A stretch of 64,000 nt of DNA from Bacteroidota bacterium (lineage in GTDB: Bacteria > Bacteroidota > Bacteroidia > B-17B0 > Aurantibacillaceae). The stretch is from assembly GCA_017303905.1 (NCBI GenBank), contig JAFLBH010000001.1:434001-498000 (forward strand), written 5' to 3'. This document shows positions 16,560 through 25,311 of this stretch, piece by piece (within the stretch, counting starts at the first letter, position 1; every line of letters begins with the position of its first letter). The position numbers and the translations under genes were made by a program. The notes under the pieces are model-generated. The model was not told the origin of the DNA. It ran no database searches and saw nothing but the letters and a program-made list of their open reading frames with translations.

Positions 16560-17675
16560 TTACAATGAGTTTTTAACGCTGTTTAATCCGTAAATATTAC
16601 TTAAATCGTCTTTTATCTGGTCAAGGCTGGTGGTGGTTATGTTATAAAAATTAGTCCCTAACAACGCCTCTATTTGTGAAATTTGAGTGAGTGTGATTTT
16701 TTTTGTTGGATTACATTTTAAGTTCATCAAGAATCCCTTTATTTCAGACAGATTATGGTTTCTCACCGCATCATCTGTGATGTTCAATTTCGTTGAATTC
16801 ACATAGCTGATGATTGTTGCTGCAATTACTTTTTCCCAAGTGTCGCGAATTACAGTTACTTGCGCGTCGCGTGTTGTATAATCTTTATTTGAAATAGCTG
16901 CACGGCCTGTTAAAAACGCATTCATTATCGTTGAATTAATAGATAGCACCGCATTACGGTCGTTGCAATATTTTCCCCAAAAACGAATACCGGTAGTGTT
17001 GGTTGGAAAATCAACAGGTACACCAAAATAGCCAAAAGCCTCATCCCAGTGATGTTCCATATTTGTTCCTTGTCCTGCCACAACAGTAGTGTTGTCTACA
17101 CCGTTTCCAATTTTAGAAGCATCCAAATAAACCGCAGTGGTCTGATAATACATTAGCGATCCCATTAATCCCTTTTCAATGACCTGTGTCCACTCAACGC
17201 CGTTCGCGTCACATAAATATTTTTTTGAAGGATTTGAAGGGCTCGTAACAACACCGGCAACGCCATTACTTCCTGCAACAGTAGACTGTGAAGCGGCTTC
17301 CAAATTATCCATATATGTTTCAAACAAAGTTTGGTCAGCTAAAAACACTTTTGATTTGATGTCTTTTCCGGATATGTTTAATGAAGCGTTAGTAAATTGA
17401 CTGTTTACGTTCGCATACATGTCCTTTAATTTTTGAGCGGACACTGTTACACCTATCGTATTACCTGTATTCATATACGTTTTCATTTCAGCAACCATAT
17501 CAAGACGTTGTGTTTGACCCGTATAATTTACATTAGCGAAGGTATATGATGTTGGAACAGTATAACTCGGTCCGCTCGGTTCCGGGGTTGGTTCAGGCTC
17601 AGGACCTTTATCTTTTTTACATGCTGTAAACGCCAATGCGCTTACAATTAATGGGTAGTATAATAGGTTTTTCAT
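16560..17675 (-). CDS. DUF4856-family lipoprotein
   Basis: The lipoprotein signal (LAFTAC, Cys at about residue 19) is followed by an acidic Pro/Glu linker and a globular region that opens with YTVPTSYTFANVNYTGQTQRLDM, a typical DUF4856 start. Further conserved parts are the EHHWDEAFGYFGVP segment near residue 210 and a late helix. DUF4856 proteins are fairly common in Bacteroidota and are often next to imelysin-like genes; a shared helical fold has been suggested but I cannot show that here. It is the first gene of the iron-type operon; the promoter region with inverted repeats lies just upstream. Confidence 0.8.
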   Translation of the reverse strand: MKNLLYYPLIVSALAFTACKKDKGPEPEPTPEPSGPSYTVPTSYTFANVNYTGQTQRLDMVAEMKTYMNTGNTIGVTVSAQKLKDMYANVNSQFTNASLNISGKDIKSKVFLADQTLFETYMDNLEAASQSTVAGSNGVAGVVTSPSNPSKKYLCDANGVEWTQVIEKGLMGSLMYYQTTAVYLDASKIGNGVDNTTVVAGQGTNMEHHWDEAFGYFGVPVDFPTNTTGIRFWGKYCNDRNAVLSINSTIMNAFLTGRAAISNKDYTTRDAQVTVIRDTWEKVIAATIISYVNSTKLNITDDAVRNHNLSEIKGFLMNLKCNPTKKITLTQISQIEALLGTNFYNITTTSLDQIKDDLSNIYGLNSVKNSL

Positions 17676-17692
17676 GGGTTTTATTTATGACA

Positions 17693-17723
17693 CAAAGATG
17701 CCCTAAACGAAGGCATTACCCAA
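17693..17723 (-). promoter_or_regulatory. Promoter of the DUF4856-imelysin-HTTM-TonB receptor operon
   Basis: On the minus strand, TTG (17723-17721), 20 nt, then CATCTTTG (17700-17693) fits the Bacteroidota -33/-7 promoter with one mismatch in the -7 box. The predicted transcript would begin near 17688, giving a leader of about 12 nt before ATG 17675. An inverted repeat overlaps the -33 element. Confidence 0.55.
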
Positions 17724-17741
17724 TACCTAAAACGAGGTATT
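17722..17741. promoter_or_regulatory. Inverted repeat AATACCT-N6-AGGTATT overlapping -33 element
   Basis: AATACCT (17722-17728) and AGGTATT (17735-17741) form perfect 7-bp arms around 6 nt. The arm extended to ATACCTAA also equals the half site of the DtxR-type operator at 10406-10421. A third AATACCT copy is at 17773-17779, next to GGTAT at 17787-17791. Overlap with the -33 element suggests a repressor site. Confidence 0.5.
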
Positions 17742-17745
17742 TTGA

Positions 17746-17759
17746 CTGATTATAATCAG
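17746..17759. promoter_or_regulatory. Perfect palindrome CTGATTATAATCAG, Fur/PerR-box-like
   Basis: This 14-bp perfect inverted repeat lies 46 nt upstream of the predicted -7 box of the imelysin operon. Its TGATTATAATCA core resembles Fur or PerR boxes. An upstream position could also fit an activator. No Fur-family gene is in the window. Confidence 0.45.
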
Positions 17760-17792
17760 GTTTACATAGGGGAATACCTTAAAAAGGGTATA

Positions 17793-19004
17793 CTAATTCA
17801 TTCTTTTTAGCGCGAATACCGAAATAAACACGCTCACCAGTGTTAGGACTGCGCCCATCATAAAAGGAGCGCCAGGAAAATAAAACGGCGCGCTTGGTGC
17901 AGTAAAAAAAGAAAACAGGCTTGTCATTAATAAAGGACCAACAATGGAGGTTAAACTCACTAAGCTTGTAATAGCGCCTTGTAATTCGCCTTGCTCATTA
18001 GATGGAACGTGCCCCGTCATTAAGCCTTGCAATGCCGGCCCCGCAATACCTCCTAATGCATATGGAATCATAAACACAAACATCATCCAACCTTGTGAAG
18101 CAAAGGCAAACAAAGTAAAACCAATTACGTAAAAGAGCAATCCAACTATTACCGATTTGTTGGTGCCCAAAATTTTTGTAGTGTATCTAATCAATCCTCC
18201 CTGAACAAGCGCAACGGTCACGCCAACAAACGCAATAGAATATCCTATCCATTGCTCGTTCCAGTGAAAGCGTTCAATGGTAAAAAATGTCCAGGTTGAT
18301 TGTGCCGCATGACCCGCAATATATATTAATACCATTGCCAATATTAAACCTAAAATAGCAGGGTATCGTTTCAAGTGCAGAAGTGAGCCTAATGGATTTG
18401 CGCGTTTCCAATCGAAGGGACGTCTGTTTTCTTTAGATAAAGATTCCGGTAAAATAAAATATCCATAAGCCCAATTTAAAAGTGACAATGCTGCTGCTGC
18501 TAAAAACGGAACACGAACACCAAAACTACTGAACAAACTTCCTAATAATGGTCCTACTATAAATCCTAATCCAAAAGCCGCTCCAATCATTCCGAAATTT
18601 TGTGCACGATTTTCTTCTGTGCTTATGTCTGCAATGTAGGCTGAGGCTGTTGTGAAACTTGCCCCGCAAATGCCCGCTATTATTCGTCCAACAAATAACC
18701 ACCATAAATCCGGAGCAAAAAATAAAAAGAGGTAATCAATTCCTAATCCTAATAAGGAAATTAAAAGCACCGGCCTTCTTCCATAACGGTCGCTAAGCCC
18801 CCCCAATACCGGCGAGAACACAAACTGCATGATAGCATAAGCAAAAGTTAACCATCCGCCATAAGTCGCCGCCTCACTTACGTTGGAGCCTGTTAGCTGT
18901 TGTATTAAGGAAGGAACCACCGGAATGATAATTCCAATTCCTGTACAATCAACCAAAAGTGTAATGAAAATAAACAGTATCGCTTTCTTGTTTGTATTTG
19001 CCAT
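17793..19004 (-). CDS. MFS efflux transporter, TetA/TCR-like
   Basis: Twelve hydrophobic helices are visible. Motif A appears as [14 protein letters not shown] after helix 2, and helix 1 carries the [13 protein letters not shown] pattern of the tetracycline-resistance (DHA1/TCR) branch. Length (403 residues) is normal for that family. It would export a small amphipathic compound by proton antiport; tetracycline itself cannot be assumed, because many chromosomal members have other or unknown substrates. It begins 16 nt after the stop of the M1 peptidase gene, so the two may be co-transcribed. Confidence 0.85.
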   Translation of the reverse strand: MANTNKKAILFIFITLLVDCTGIGIIIPVVPSLIQQLTGSNVSEAATYGGWLTFAYAIMQFVFSPVLGGLSDRYGRRPVLLISLLGLGIDYLFLFFAPDLWWLFVGRIIAGICGASFTTASAYIADISTEENRAQNFGMIGAAFGLGFIVGPLLGSLFSSFGVRVPFLAAAALSLLNWAYGYFILPESLSKENRRPFDWKRANPLGSLLHLKRYPAILGLILAMVLIYIAGHAAQSTWTFFTIERFHWNEQWIGYSIAFVGVTVALVQGGLIRYTTKILGTNKSVIVGLLFYVIGFTLFAFASQGWMMFVFMIPYALGGIAGPALQGLMTGHVPSNEQGELQGAITSLVSLTSIVGPLLMTSLFSFFTAPSAPFYFPGAPFMMGAVLTLVSVFISVFALKRMN

Positions 19005-19020
19005 AGGGGTTCAAAGATAA

Positions 19021-20646
19021 TTAATTAATCTTCGTCATTTCTATATAATAATTTTCATCAGGACCGAAAGCCGTAGATTTAATTTTCACGTCCTGAAACT
19101 GAGTGGTTGGCTTTAGCATTAAACTTCCTTTGGAAGTATTAATTCTGAGCGGCATGTTAAACCCTTCCACGCAATTTGCCCAACGATAACTTAGTTTTCC
19201 CTTCTTTAATTTATACTGAAGAACCGGAATTTGTGTTGTACGAAGATATTGATCAAATACCTTTTGTAAATCCAACTTCAAATATGAAATCATAAACTCT
19301 TCTAATTGTTTAGTACTAACGGTTTGGTGATAGAATGTTTTATTGATGTCGCGCAAAAAAGCTCGCCATATTGAATCGTTATTAAGAATATAACGAATTG
19401 TATGTAGCATGTTAGAGGCTTTATAATATTTGTCTCCGGAACCATCATTATTTACTTCGTAATCGCCAATAACAGGCTTGTCGTTCAACACGCTTTTACG
19501 CGTTCCGATTACATATTCTGCCCCGGCTTTTTTTCCGAACAAATACTCTGTATATAAATTTTCAGAATACGCTGTAAAACCTTCGTGTACCCAATTATCT
19601 GCCACATCTTTTACCGAAATATTATTTCCAAACCACTCGTGCCCGGATTCGTGAACTATAATAAAATCCCATTTAAGTCCCCATCCTGTTAAGGATAAAT
19701 CGCGCCCCATATATCCATTTACATAACCGTTTCCATAGGCTACAGCACTTTGATGTTCCATTCCCAAATGTGGTGCTTCCACTAGTTTATACTCATCTTC
19801 ATAAAAAGGATAAGGACCAAACCAATATTCGAAACAATGCAGCATGCTTTTCGTTTGCTTAAATTGTTGCTTGGCTTTTTCCAGGTTGTAATCCAACACC
19901 CAATAATTTAACTTAAGCTCGCCCTTCTCGCCCATTATGGTATCACTAAAATGTACATACTTTCCAATATAAGGAATGATGTTGTAATTATTGATAGGAT
20001 TTTTTACTTCCCAAACATAACTTGCGCTTCCGTTACTGTTTTCGTTTGCCGCTTTAAGCCGACCGTTAGAAACAGCCACAAGTCCTTCGGGAACATTATC
20101 AATTGTAAAGCGCGTACTATCAGGTTCGTCATACATGTGATCTTTGCAAGGAAACCAAACACTTCCCGCCATGCCCTGACACGCAATCGAAATCCACGGA
20201 TTCTTGTTCTTGTCTTTTTTCCATATTAAACCGCCATCCCATGGTGGAATTTTTGCAACATGCGGTTTGCCATGAAAACACGTTATGATGTTCTCAGTGA
20301 TAGATTTGTCAATAGCTACGTTCAATTCCACGAAGTAAGCGTCTCCATCTTTTTTCCAAACACATTTTTTTCCTGCCTGTAAAACACTATCTAACACCAT
20401 TGGTGCCTGCAAATCAATTTGCATTGTTCTTCCCGATGTTAATGCTTTAAACGTAATTTTATTTCGGCCCTTAATACTGCTGTCGGAAGGATTAAAAGAA
20501 ACGTTTAGATCGTAATGCAGTACGTTCCACCACTCTCGCTCTTTTGTAATCTTACCTTTAATGGAATCGGCATGTGTATATTTAGTCTTTTGTCCGAATG
20601 AAACAAAAGCTAAACCTAAAAATATATAAATAAAAAAATCCCGCAT
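19021..20646 (-). CDS. M1-family zinc aminopeptidase, exported
   Basis: A signal peptide (MRDFFIYIFLGLAFVSFGQ) leads into an N-terminal beta domain and a gluzincin catalytic domain. Zinc ligands are His332 and His336 in HESGH and Glu355 in NWVHEGF. The substrate-binding GAMEN-like loop is read as GMEHQ. At 541 residues it stops after the catalytic domain and a short tail, lacking the C-terminal helical domain of larger M1 enzymes, a shorter form that is common in Bacteroidota. It likely trims peptides in the periplasm. The start codon lies inside a hairpin (20636-20668). Confidence 0.88.
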   Translation of the reverse strand: MRDFFIYIFLGLAFVSFGQKTKYTHADSIKGKITKEREWWNVLHYDLNVSFNPSDSSIKGRNKITFKALTSGRTMQIDLQAPMVLDSVLQAGKKCVWKKDGDAYFVELNVAIDKSITENIITCFHGKPHVAKIPPWDGGLIWKKDKNKNPWISIACQGMAGSVWFPCKDHMYDEPDSTRFTIDNVPEGLVAVSNGRLKAANENSNGSASYVWEVKNPINNYNIIPYIGKYVHFSDTIMGEKGELKLNYWVLDYNLEKAKQQFKQTKSMLHCFEYWFGPYPFYEDEYKLVEAPHLGMEHQSAVAYGNGYVNGYMGRDLSLTGWGLKWDFIIVHESGHEWFGNNISVKDVADNWVHEGFTAYSENLYTEYLFGKKAGAEYVIGTRKSVLNDKPVIGDYEVNNDGSGDKYYKASNMLHTIRYILNNDSIWRAFLRDINKTFYHQTVSTKQLEEFMISYLKLDLQKVFDQYLRTTQIPVLQYKLKKGKLSYRWANCVEGFNMPLRINTSKGSLMLKPTTQFQDVKIKSTAFGPDENYYIEMTKIN

Positions 20647-20668
20647 TCTTCACGAAAATACGGGATTT
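20636..20668 (-). other. Hairpin across the M1 peptidase start codon (possible terminator or attenuator)
   Basis: AAATCCCG (20636-20643) and CGGGATTT (20661-20668) form a perfect 8-bp stem with a 17-nt loop; on the minus strand it is followed by a run of T. It could end transcripts of the upstream T9SS gene. It contains the ATG of the peptidase gene, so it could also hide the start site. The long loop weakens the terminator reading. Confidence 0.35.
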
Positions 20669-20699
20669 ATTTTAAGGTAGTACTACCCTGTTTACGGGA

Positions 20700-22889
20700 T
20701 TACTCCATGACGAATTTTTGGGAGTACGCGCCCTTCTCGCTTCTCAATTGCAAGAAATATAATCCGGACGCTTCTCCTGATAAGTCAAAATCAACCCGGT
20801 CTCTTACGTTTAATTTGCGCTGAATTAATTTTCCTTCCTGATTATAAATTGTTGCCTCATACGCCTCGTTGTCTCTGTTGTTTAATGAGACTGTTATTTT
20901 TCCGTTACTAGGATTTGGATATACAGTCGCGTTAATTGAATTTAATTCATTGATAGATGCGGAAATTATATTAACTACCAGCTTCGCCGTATCGCTATTA
21001 CAGCTGTTGCTGCTGATTAATGTAATGGTATAAGATCCGTTTGCCGTATACGTGTGTGCAGCGTTTACACTTGTTGCAGTTCCTCCATCTCCGAAATTCC
21101 AGTTGTTCGCGGTGGTATTTACGGAAAGATTGGTTACGTTAACTGTTGTTCCACTTACGGACAAACTAAACGAAGCATGAGCTTTCATGCCGCTCGTGCT
21201 ATTGGCTGTATCAGCAATTCCTTCACTCATGTTATAATACGAGCCGCTTGGTGTAGTCTCTAATTTATAAGCTCGCACCATGTATTTATAAATTCCCTTA
21301 TATAAAAGACAATTATCGGTATAAGTTGTGCCTGCGATTAGAACTGAATTAATTTTTACATAACTTGTGTTGGTATCATTTTTCATGTAAATGTTGTAAC
21401 CTAATACGCCCGGCTCTGGCGATGCTGTCCAAGAAATATTACAATTGTTCCCAACTTTTGTAGCCACTACATTAGAAACAGGAGCCACTACATCATTACG
21501 CAAGGTTGGGTCGCCCATTAATCCGTGATGAATCCAACGTCCGGTAATTCCGGTTGGACTGCTAAAATACAAAGAGCCAATACTGTTTTGTGTTAACTTA
21601 ACCCCATATCCAATGTTTTCGCCAAGTCCCATATGATGTAATTGGTAATGTACGCGGCCCGACCAAACGTTCGTTAAAACTTTTCCTTGAGCAAGTGCGG
21701 CACGTAAAAAATTATTTTGTGAGTCCCAATCTCCAAAGTAAGAACCAAATAACATGGTGAACACACCTTGTAAATTAGCTGTAGAGAAATTTGTTGTATT
21801 ACCAATTCCGGAAGCACTGGTATAAGTTCCGCCGCCACAACCATACGACCATTGATAATTATTTCCGGTCATACTTGTAAAATAATCGGCCGCTGTAATG
21901 CTTGAAGTTGGTACCATGCACGCAGCGTTTTTATAACCGCTCGCTGCAAAAGCTTCTCCGCTAAAGTATCCGAAATTATCATCAATAACAGCACGTTTCA
22001 CTACAGTAAAAACTTTTTTACGATAGTCGTGGTCTTTATCAAGATAGTTTTTTAAAAGTTGTGTTTCGGTAAGTGTAAAAGTAGTGAGATTAGCAAAATC
22101 GGCGCGACCTACCTGTAACTCTAAATCGCTTGGAATAACGCTTTGATCAAACTTTCCATCAGCAGGATTATTTTGTGTGCGCGCCGGCGAAGCAGTTGTT
22201 GATGTTACGGATACATCGGTCCACACGCCATTAACATCCGCGTAATACGTATCCGTTGGCCAGGCTCCCAAATGATCGGGATGACCATCCGGATTAATAT
22301 TTCCGCTATAAGGTACAGGGACGTGGCCTACAATAAAAACAGCTTTTGTGTTAGTTGGATCAAGGGCATAATCCGCCTGAACAAAAGAACGAACATGTTG
22401 CGGAGTAGCAGTGCGCAGTACGTTATGTCGTAACACATCCCAGCCATCGCCTTCCAAATCTTCTTGCAAGCGCTTTAGTTCTGTATTGAGCGAGGTAATA
22501 AATGTACTATCCACTAATAATATCAATTTCCCGCGATATTCTGTAACAGGAACATTAATTCCCGAATTAATATATCCGTAGCCGGTATAGCCGCTTCCTG
22601 AACGGATGACGCGGTATTCGTAATTAGTTCCTACACTAACCGTATTGTCGACATACTGGTTAACTGTTCCGGTAAGGGTGGCTAATGCCACACCCCATGA
22701 GGTAGCTGTTTTTAACTTGCGAAAAATCTGATACGATGTTGTGGTGGTGTTCCCTACCCAATTCAAAGTTATTTGTGGCGTTGATGTTTGAACGGTTGCA
22801 TTGATTTGAACCGCGGCATCGGCGCTGGATTGTGCGAAGGATTCAAGAACAAAAATAGATGAAAGTAAAAAAGTAAAGAGTTTCTTCAT
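20700..22889 (-). CDS. T9SS-exported multidomain protein, gingipain (C25)-like core
   Basis: A signal peptide (1-19) is followed by a fibronectin type III domain (about 25-110) and a region of about 330 residues that resembles the fold of C25 peptidases. It includes an AVFIVGHVPVPYSG strand, a DTYYADVNG segment, LELQVGR and a FGSYFGDWD motif. A second fibronectin-like domain, a PKD domain (about 565-645) and a T9SS type A sorting domain (PNPSNGK, Leu/Tyr-rich end) follow. At the place where C25 enzymes have their catalytic His loop there is YGCGGG (Cys351), and no obvious nucleophile Cys follows, so it may be inactive or work differently. The C25 link is tentative; T9SS export is firm. Confidence 0.75.
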   Translation of the reverse strand: MKKLFTFLLSSIFVLESFAQSSADAAVQINATVQTSTPQITLNWVGNTTTTSYQIFRKLKTATSWGVALATLTGTVNQYVDNTVSVGTNYEYRVIRSGSGYTGYGYINSGINVPVTEYRGKLILLVDSTFITSLNTELKRLQEDLEGDGWDVLRHNVLRTATPQHVRSFVQADYALDPTNTKAVFIVGHVPVPYSGNINPDGHPDHLGAWPTDTYYADVNGVWTDVSVTSTTASPARTQNNPADGKFDQSVIPSDLELQVGRADFANLTTFTLTETQLLKNYLDKDHDYRKKVFTVVKRAVIDDNFGYFSGEAFAASGYKNAACMVPTSSITAADYFTSMTGNNYQWSYGCGGGTYTSASGIGNTTNFSTANLQGVFTMLFGSYFGDWDSQNNFLRAALAQGKVLTNVWSGRVHYQLHHMGLGENIGYGVKLTQNSIGSLYFSSPTGITGRWIHHGLMGDPTLRNDVVAPVSNVVATKVGNNCNISWTASPEPGVLGYNIYMKNDTNTSYVKINSVLIAGTTYTDNCLLYKGIYKYMVRAYKLETTPSGSYYNMSEGIADTANSTSGMKAHASFSLSVSGTTVNVTNLSVNTTANNWNFGDGGTATSVNAAHTYTANGSYTITLISSNSCNSDTAKLVVNIISASINELNSINATVYPNPSNGKITVSLNNRDNEAYEATIYNQEGKLIQRKLNVRDRVDFDLSGEASGLYFLQLRSEKGAYSQKFVME

Positions 22890-22909
22890 TTGTTAGTGTT
22901 TGAGAAAAA

Positions 22910-22939
22910 CAAATGTAAAATAATTAGATTCAAAAACAA
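22910..22939 (-). promoter_or_regulatory. Promoter of the T9SS multidomain gene
   Basis: Minus-strand TTG (22939-22937), 19 nt, TACATTTG (22917-22910). This is a full match to the Bacteroidota promoter with ideal spacing. A transcript starting near 22905 would have a leader of about 16 nt before ATG 22889. Confidence 0.65.
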
Positions 22940-22940
22940 G

Positions 22941-22966
22941 AACGCTCACTCATTTGTGAGTGCGTT
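22941..22966 (-). terminator. Hairpin at the end of ybeY
   Basis: AACGC-TC-ACTCA, a TTTG loop and TGAGT-GCGTT make a 10-bp stem with a 2-nt bulge. The hairpin includes the ybeY stop codon and is followed on the minus strand by a T-rich but imperfect run. Confidence 0.4.
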
Positions 22967-23377
22967 AAAAACACGCAGCGCTTTGTCTTCTTGCTTGCGC
23001 ATATTATCTGAATCGATTTTGGTTTTGTCTTTATAACCGCAGAGGTGTAAAACTCCATGAATGATCACGCGATGTATTTCGTCTTCAAAAGTAGTCCCCA
23101 TTTTTTTGGCGTTCTCCTCTACTCTATCAACACTAATAAAAATTTCGCCGCTAATCTTTTTGTTTTCAGAATAATCAAATGTAATGATGTCGGTATAGGT
23201 ATTATGTTTAAGAAACTGCCGGTTAATTTTCAGCAACTCTTCATCGCTCACAAAAACATAGCTCAAATCGCCAACAGATCTTTTTTCTTTTGCGGCTACT
23301 TTTTCAATCCACTTTTTAATCAAAGCCGATTTTTTTAGCTTGAACTTATCTTTATTATTACTGAATACAATAGCCAT
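22946..23377 (-). CDS. ybeY: Endoribonuclease YbeY (16S rRNA maturation)
   Basis: YbeY is a small zinc-dependent ribonuclease that takes part in 16S rRNA 3'-end maturation and ribosome quality control. The metal-binding helix is visible as HGVLHLCGYKD near the C-terminus. Its first two His are in place; the third His of the proteobacterial HGxLHLxGxDH motif is replaced, as the residue after Tyr is Lys, a variation common in Bacteroidota. The preceding DIITFDYSE strand and length (143 residues) fit the family. The gene starts exactly at the last base of the upstream lipoprotein gene, and together with serS the three form a minus-strand run. Confidence 0.88.
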   Translation of the reverse strand: MAIVFSNNKDKFKLKKSALIKKWIEKVAAKEKRSVGDLSYVFVSDEELLKINRQFLKHNTYTDIITFDYSENKKISGEIFISVDRVEENAKKMGTTFEDEIHRVIIHGVLHLCGYKDKTKIDSDNMRKQEDKALRVFNALTNE

Positions 23378-23952
23378 TAGTCGATTTGCGAGTCGGCCAC
23401 TACGGTTGGAAGAGCGCCGTTATTAATAATGCGTATATAATCTTCTGTTCGCGGCAAGCTATTGCGATAGCTATTAATGCTTAAATTAAGCGCTTTGATG
23501 TTTTGTTCAATAACACCAATTAATTCTTCCGCGTGATTTTTTTCGGTTGAATAAAATGATTGCAAGGCGTTTTGCTGAATGTTGTTTTCTCTGGCATCGA
23601 GAGAAAGTTTATGAAGCTGGGCAATGCTCAACTCTGTTTGCTTTATTAACTCGGCCTTTGACAAATTAAATTGCCGGATGGTTTTTCCTGAATTCAGAAA
23701 CAATTGAATCGCTGTCGCTTCGGGTTTGTTGAGTGTATCTTTAATGTTGGATTTTAAAAATGCTTCATACGTTTCGAACTTTGAGAAGGCGCTTACCTCA
23801 ATGTTTTTTTCGGCGCGCAACAATTCGTTGAGCTTAACCTGCAATACAACCTTTGTACTATCAATGGTAGAAATTTCTTTTTCGTACATGTTTCTACGGC
23901 CGCAGTTTGTAAAAACGGTCAACAGAACAAGTATTGAAAACAAAAATCTCAT
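23377..23952 (-). CDS. Uncharacterised lipoprotein, mostly helical
   Basis: The N-terminus has a lipoprotein signal with Cys in VFTNCG (about residue 17). The rest is predicted helical, with heptad-like Leu/Ile spacing between about 35 and 165, consistent with a coiled-coil bundle. No catalytic motif is visible. It begins one nucleotide before the serS stop region (serS ends at 23954) and overlaps ybeY by one base, so it is probably translated with both. I do not recognise the family. Confidence 0.65.
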   Translation of the reverse strand: MRFLFSILVLLTVFTNCGRRNMYEKEISTIDSTKVVLQVKLNELLRAEKNIEVSAFSKFETYEAFLKSNIKDTLNKPEATAIQLFLNSGKTIRQFNLSKAELIKQTELSIAQLHKLSLDARENNIQQNALQSFYSTEKNHAEELIGVIEQNIKALNLSINSYRNSLPRTEDYIRIINNGALPTVVADSQID

Positions 23953-23953
23953 T

Positions 23954-25228
23954 TTAGTTTATAGTATCAAATCCCGCATAAGGAATCAGCGCCTTTGGTA
24001 ATTTAATTCCCTCCGGTGTTTGATTGTTTTCTAATAAGGATGCCACGATGCGAGGTAAAGCCAAAGCGCTACCGTTTAAGCTGTGTGCCAATTGTGTTTT
24101 TCCGTTAACATCTTTGTAACGGCATTTTAAACGATTGGTTTGAAATGTTTCGAAGTTTGAAACTGAGCTTACCTCTAACCAACGCTGTTGTGCCGCGCTC
24201 CATACTTCCATATCATAGGTTAAAGCAGAAGCAAAACTCATATCTCCTCCACATAACTTTAATGTGCGGAATGGTAATTCAAGTTCTTTCAAAATTCCCG
24301 CAACGAACTCGCGCATTTGCTCAAGTGTTTCGTATGATTTATCCGGGTGTGCAATTTGTACAATCTCCACCTTATCGAATTGATGCAAACGATTTAATCC
24401 TCTAACGTCCTTCCCATAACTCCCCGCTTCTCTTCTGAAACACGGTGTATATCCACAATTTTTTATTGGCAAATCACTTTCCTTTAATATCACATCGCGA
24501 TAAATATTAGTGATAGGAACTTCAGCCGTTGGTATTAAATACAAATTATCAATTTGCACATGATACATTTGTCCTTCTTTATCCGGTAGTTGTCCTGTAC
24601 CATAACCGCTATCTTCATTCACCATAATCGGCGGCTGAATTTCGAGATAACCGTTAGATGTTGCTTTATCTAAAAAATAATTTATTAAGGCCCGCTGTAA
24701 ACGAGCGCCCTTTCCTTTGTAAACTGGAAAGCCCGCGCCGGTTAATTTTACGCCTAATTCAAAATCAATTAAATTATATTTTGCTGCCAACTCCCAATGA
24801 GGAAGTGCGCTGCCAGGAAGATTAGGTTTTTCACCGTGCTCAAACACAACCGCGTTGTCTTCTGGTGTTTTTCCTAACGGAACAGAAAGATGCGGTGTGT
24901 TGGGAACCTGCACTAACAGCTTTTGAATTTCTGCTTCAATCGCTTTTAATTCTTCATCCAGCTGTTTTTCTTTTTGCTTTAACTCTGTAGTTTTTGATTT
25001 TTGTTTCTCAGCCTCTTCTTTTTGGCCGCTCTTCATTAACTCACCAATTTGTTTAGCAATCACATTCGCTTCCGCTTTAACTGCGTCGCCGTCTTTTTGT
25101 TTCGCACGACGGTTGTTATCTAACTCAATAACTTTATTAATGATGCTTTCTGCGTCTTTAAAATTTTTAATAGCTAAGCGTTTAAGAACTTCGTCTTTGC
25201 TGTCGCGGATATAATTTAATTGTAACAT
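23954..25228 (-). CDS. serS: Serine--tRNA ligase
   Basis: SerRS charges tRNA-Ser and, where present, tRNA-Sec with serine. The N-terminal arm (about 30-105) is a long antiparallel coiled coil rich in Lys and Glu. The class II core follows, with motif 2 as PCFRREAGSYGKDVRGLNRLHQFDKVE and motif 3 as LNGSALALPRIVA; the TAEVP loop is near residue 236. Length of 424 residues is normal. It lies after an intergenic terminator that closes the rplU-rpmA operon and upstream of the lipoprotein and ybeY genes. Confidence 0.97.
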   Translation of the reverse strand: MLQLNYIRDSKDEVLKRLAIKNFKDAESIINKVIELDNNRRAKQKDGDAVKAEANVIAKQIGELMKSGQKEEAEKQKSKTTELKQKEKQLDEELKAIEAEIQKLLVQVPNTPHLSVPLGKTPEDNAVVFEHGEKPNLPGSALPHWELAAKYNLIDFELGVKLTGAGFPVYKGKGARLQRALINYFLDKATSNGYLEIQPPIMVNEDSGYGTGQLPDKEGQMYHVQIDNLYLIPTAEVPITNIYRDVILKESDLPIKNCGYTPCFRREAGSYGKDVRGLNRLHQFDKVEIVQIAHPDKSYETLEQMREFVAGILKELELPFRTLKLCGGDMSFASALTYDMEVWSAAQQRWLEVSSVSNFETFQTNRLKCRYKDVNGKTQLAHSLNGSALALPRIVASLLENNQTPEGIKLPKALIPYAGFDTIN

Positions 25229-25250
25229 AATAGTTTGTGAGTGTAAAAAT

Positions 25251-25282
25251 AAAAAAGCCGCGAGAAAACCCTCGCGGCTTTT
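25251..25282 (-). terminator. Rho-independent terminator of rplU-rpmA
   Basis: AAAAGCCGCGAG (25253-25264), a 6-nt loop, and CTCGCGGCTTTT (25271-25282) form a perfect 12-bp GC-rich stem. On the minus strand it runs straight into TTTTTTATTTTT. It lies 30 nt after the rpmA stop. Confidence 0.9.
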
Positions 25283-25311
25283 AATAATAATTATTAGCGT
25301 TCGGGTTTTTC

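Noticed and set aside
17793..19004. Acquired tetracycline-resistance gene
   Set aside because: The transporter is TetA-like, but there is no mobile element or regulator (tetR) next to it and its composition matches the neighbours; chromosomal efflux with unknown substrate is safer.
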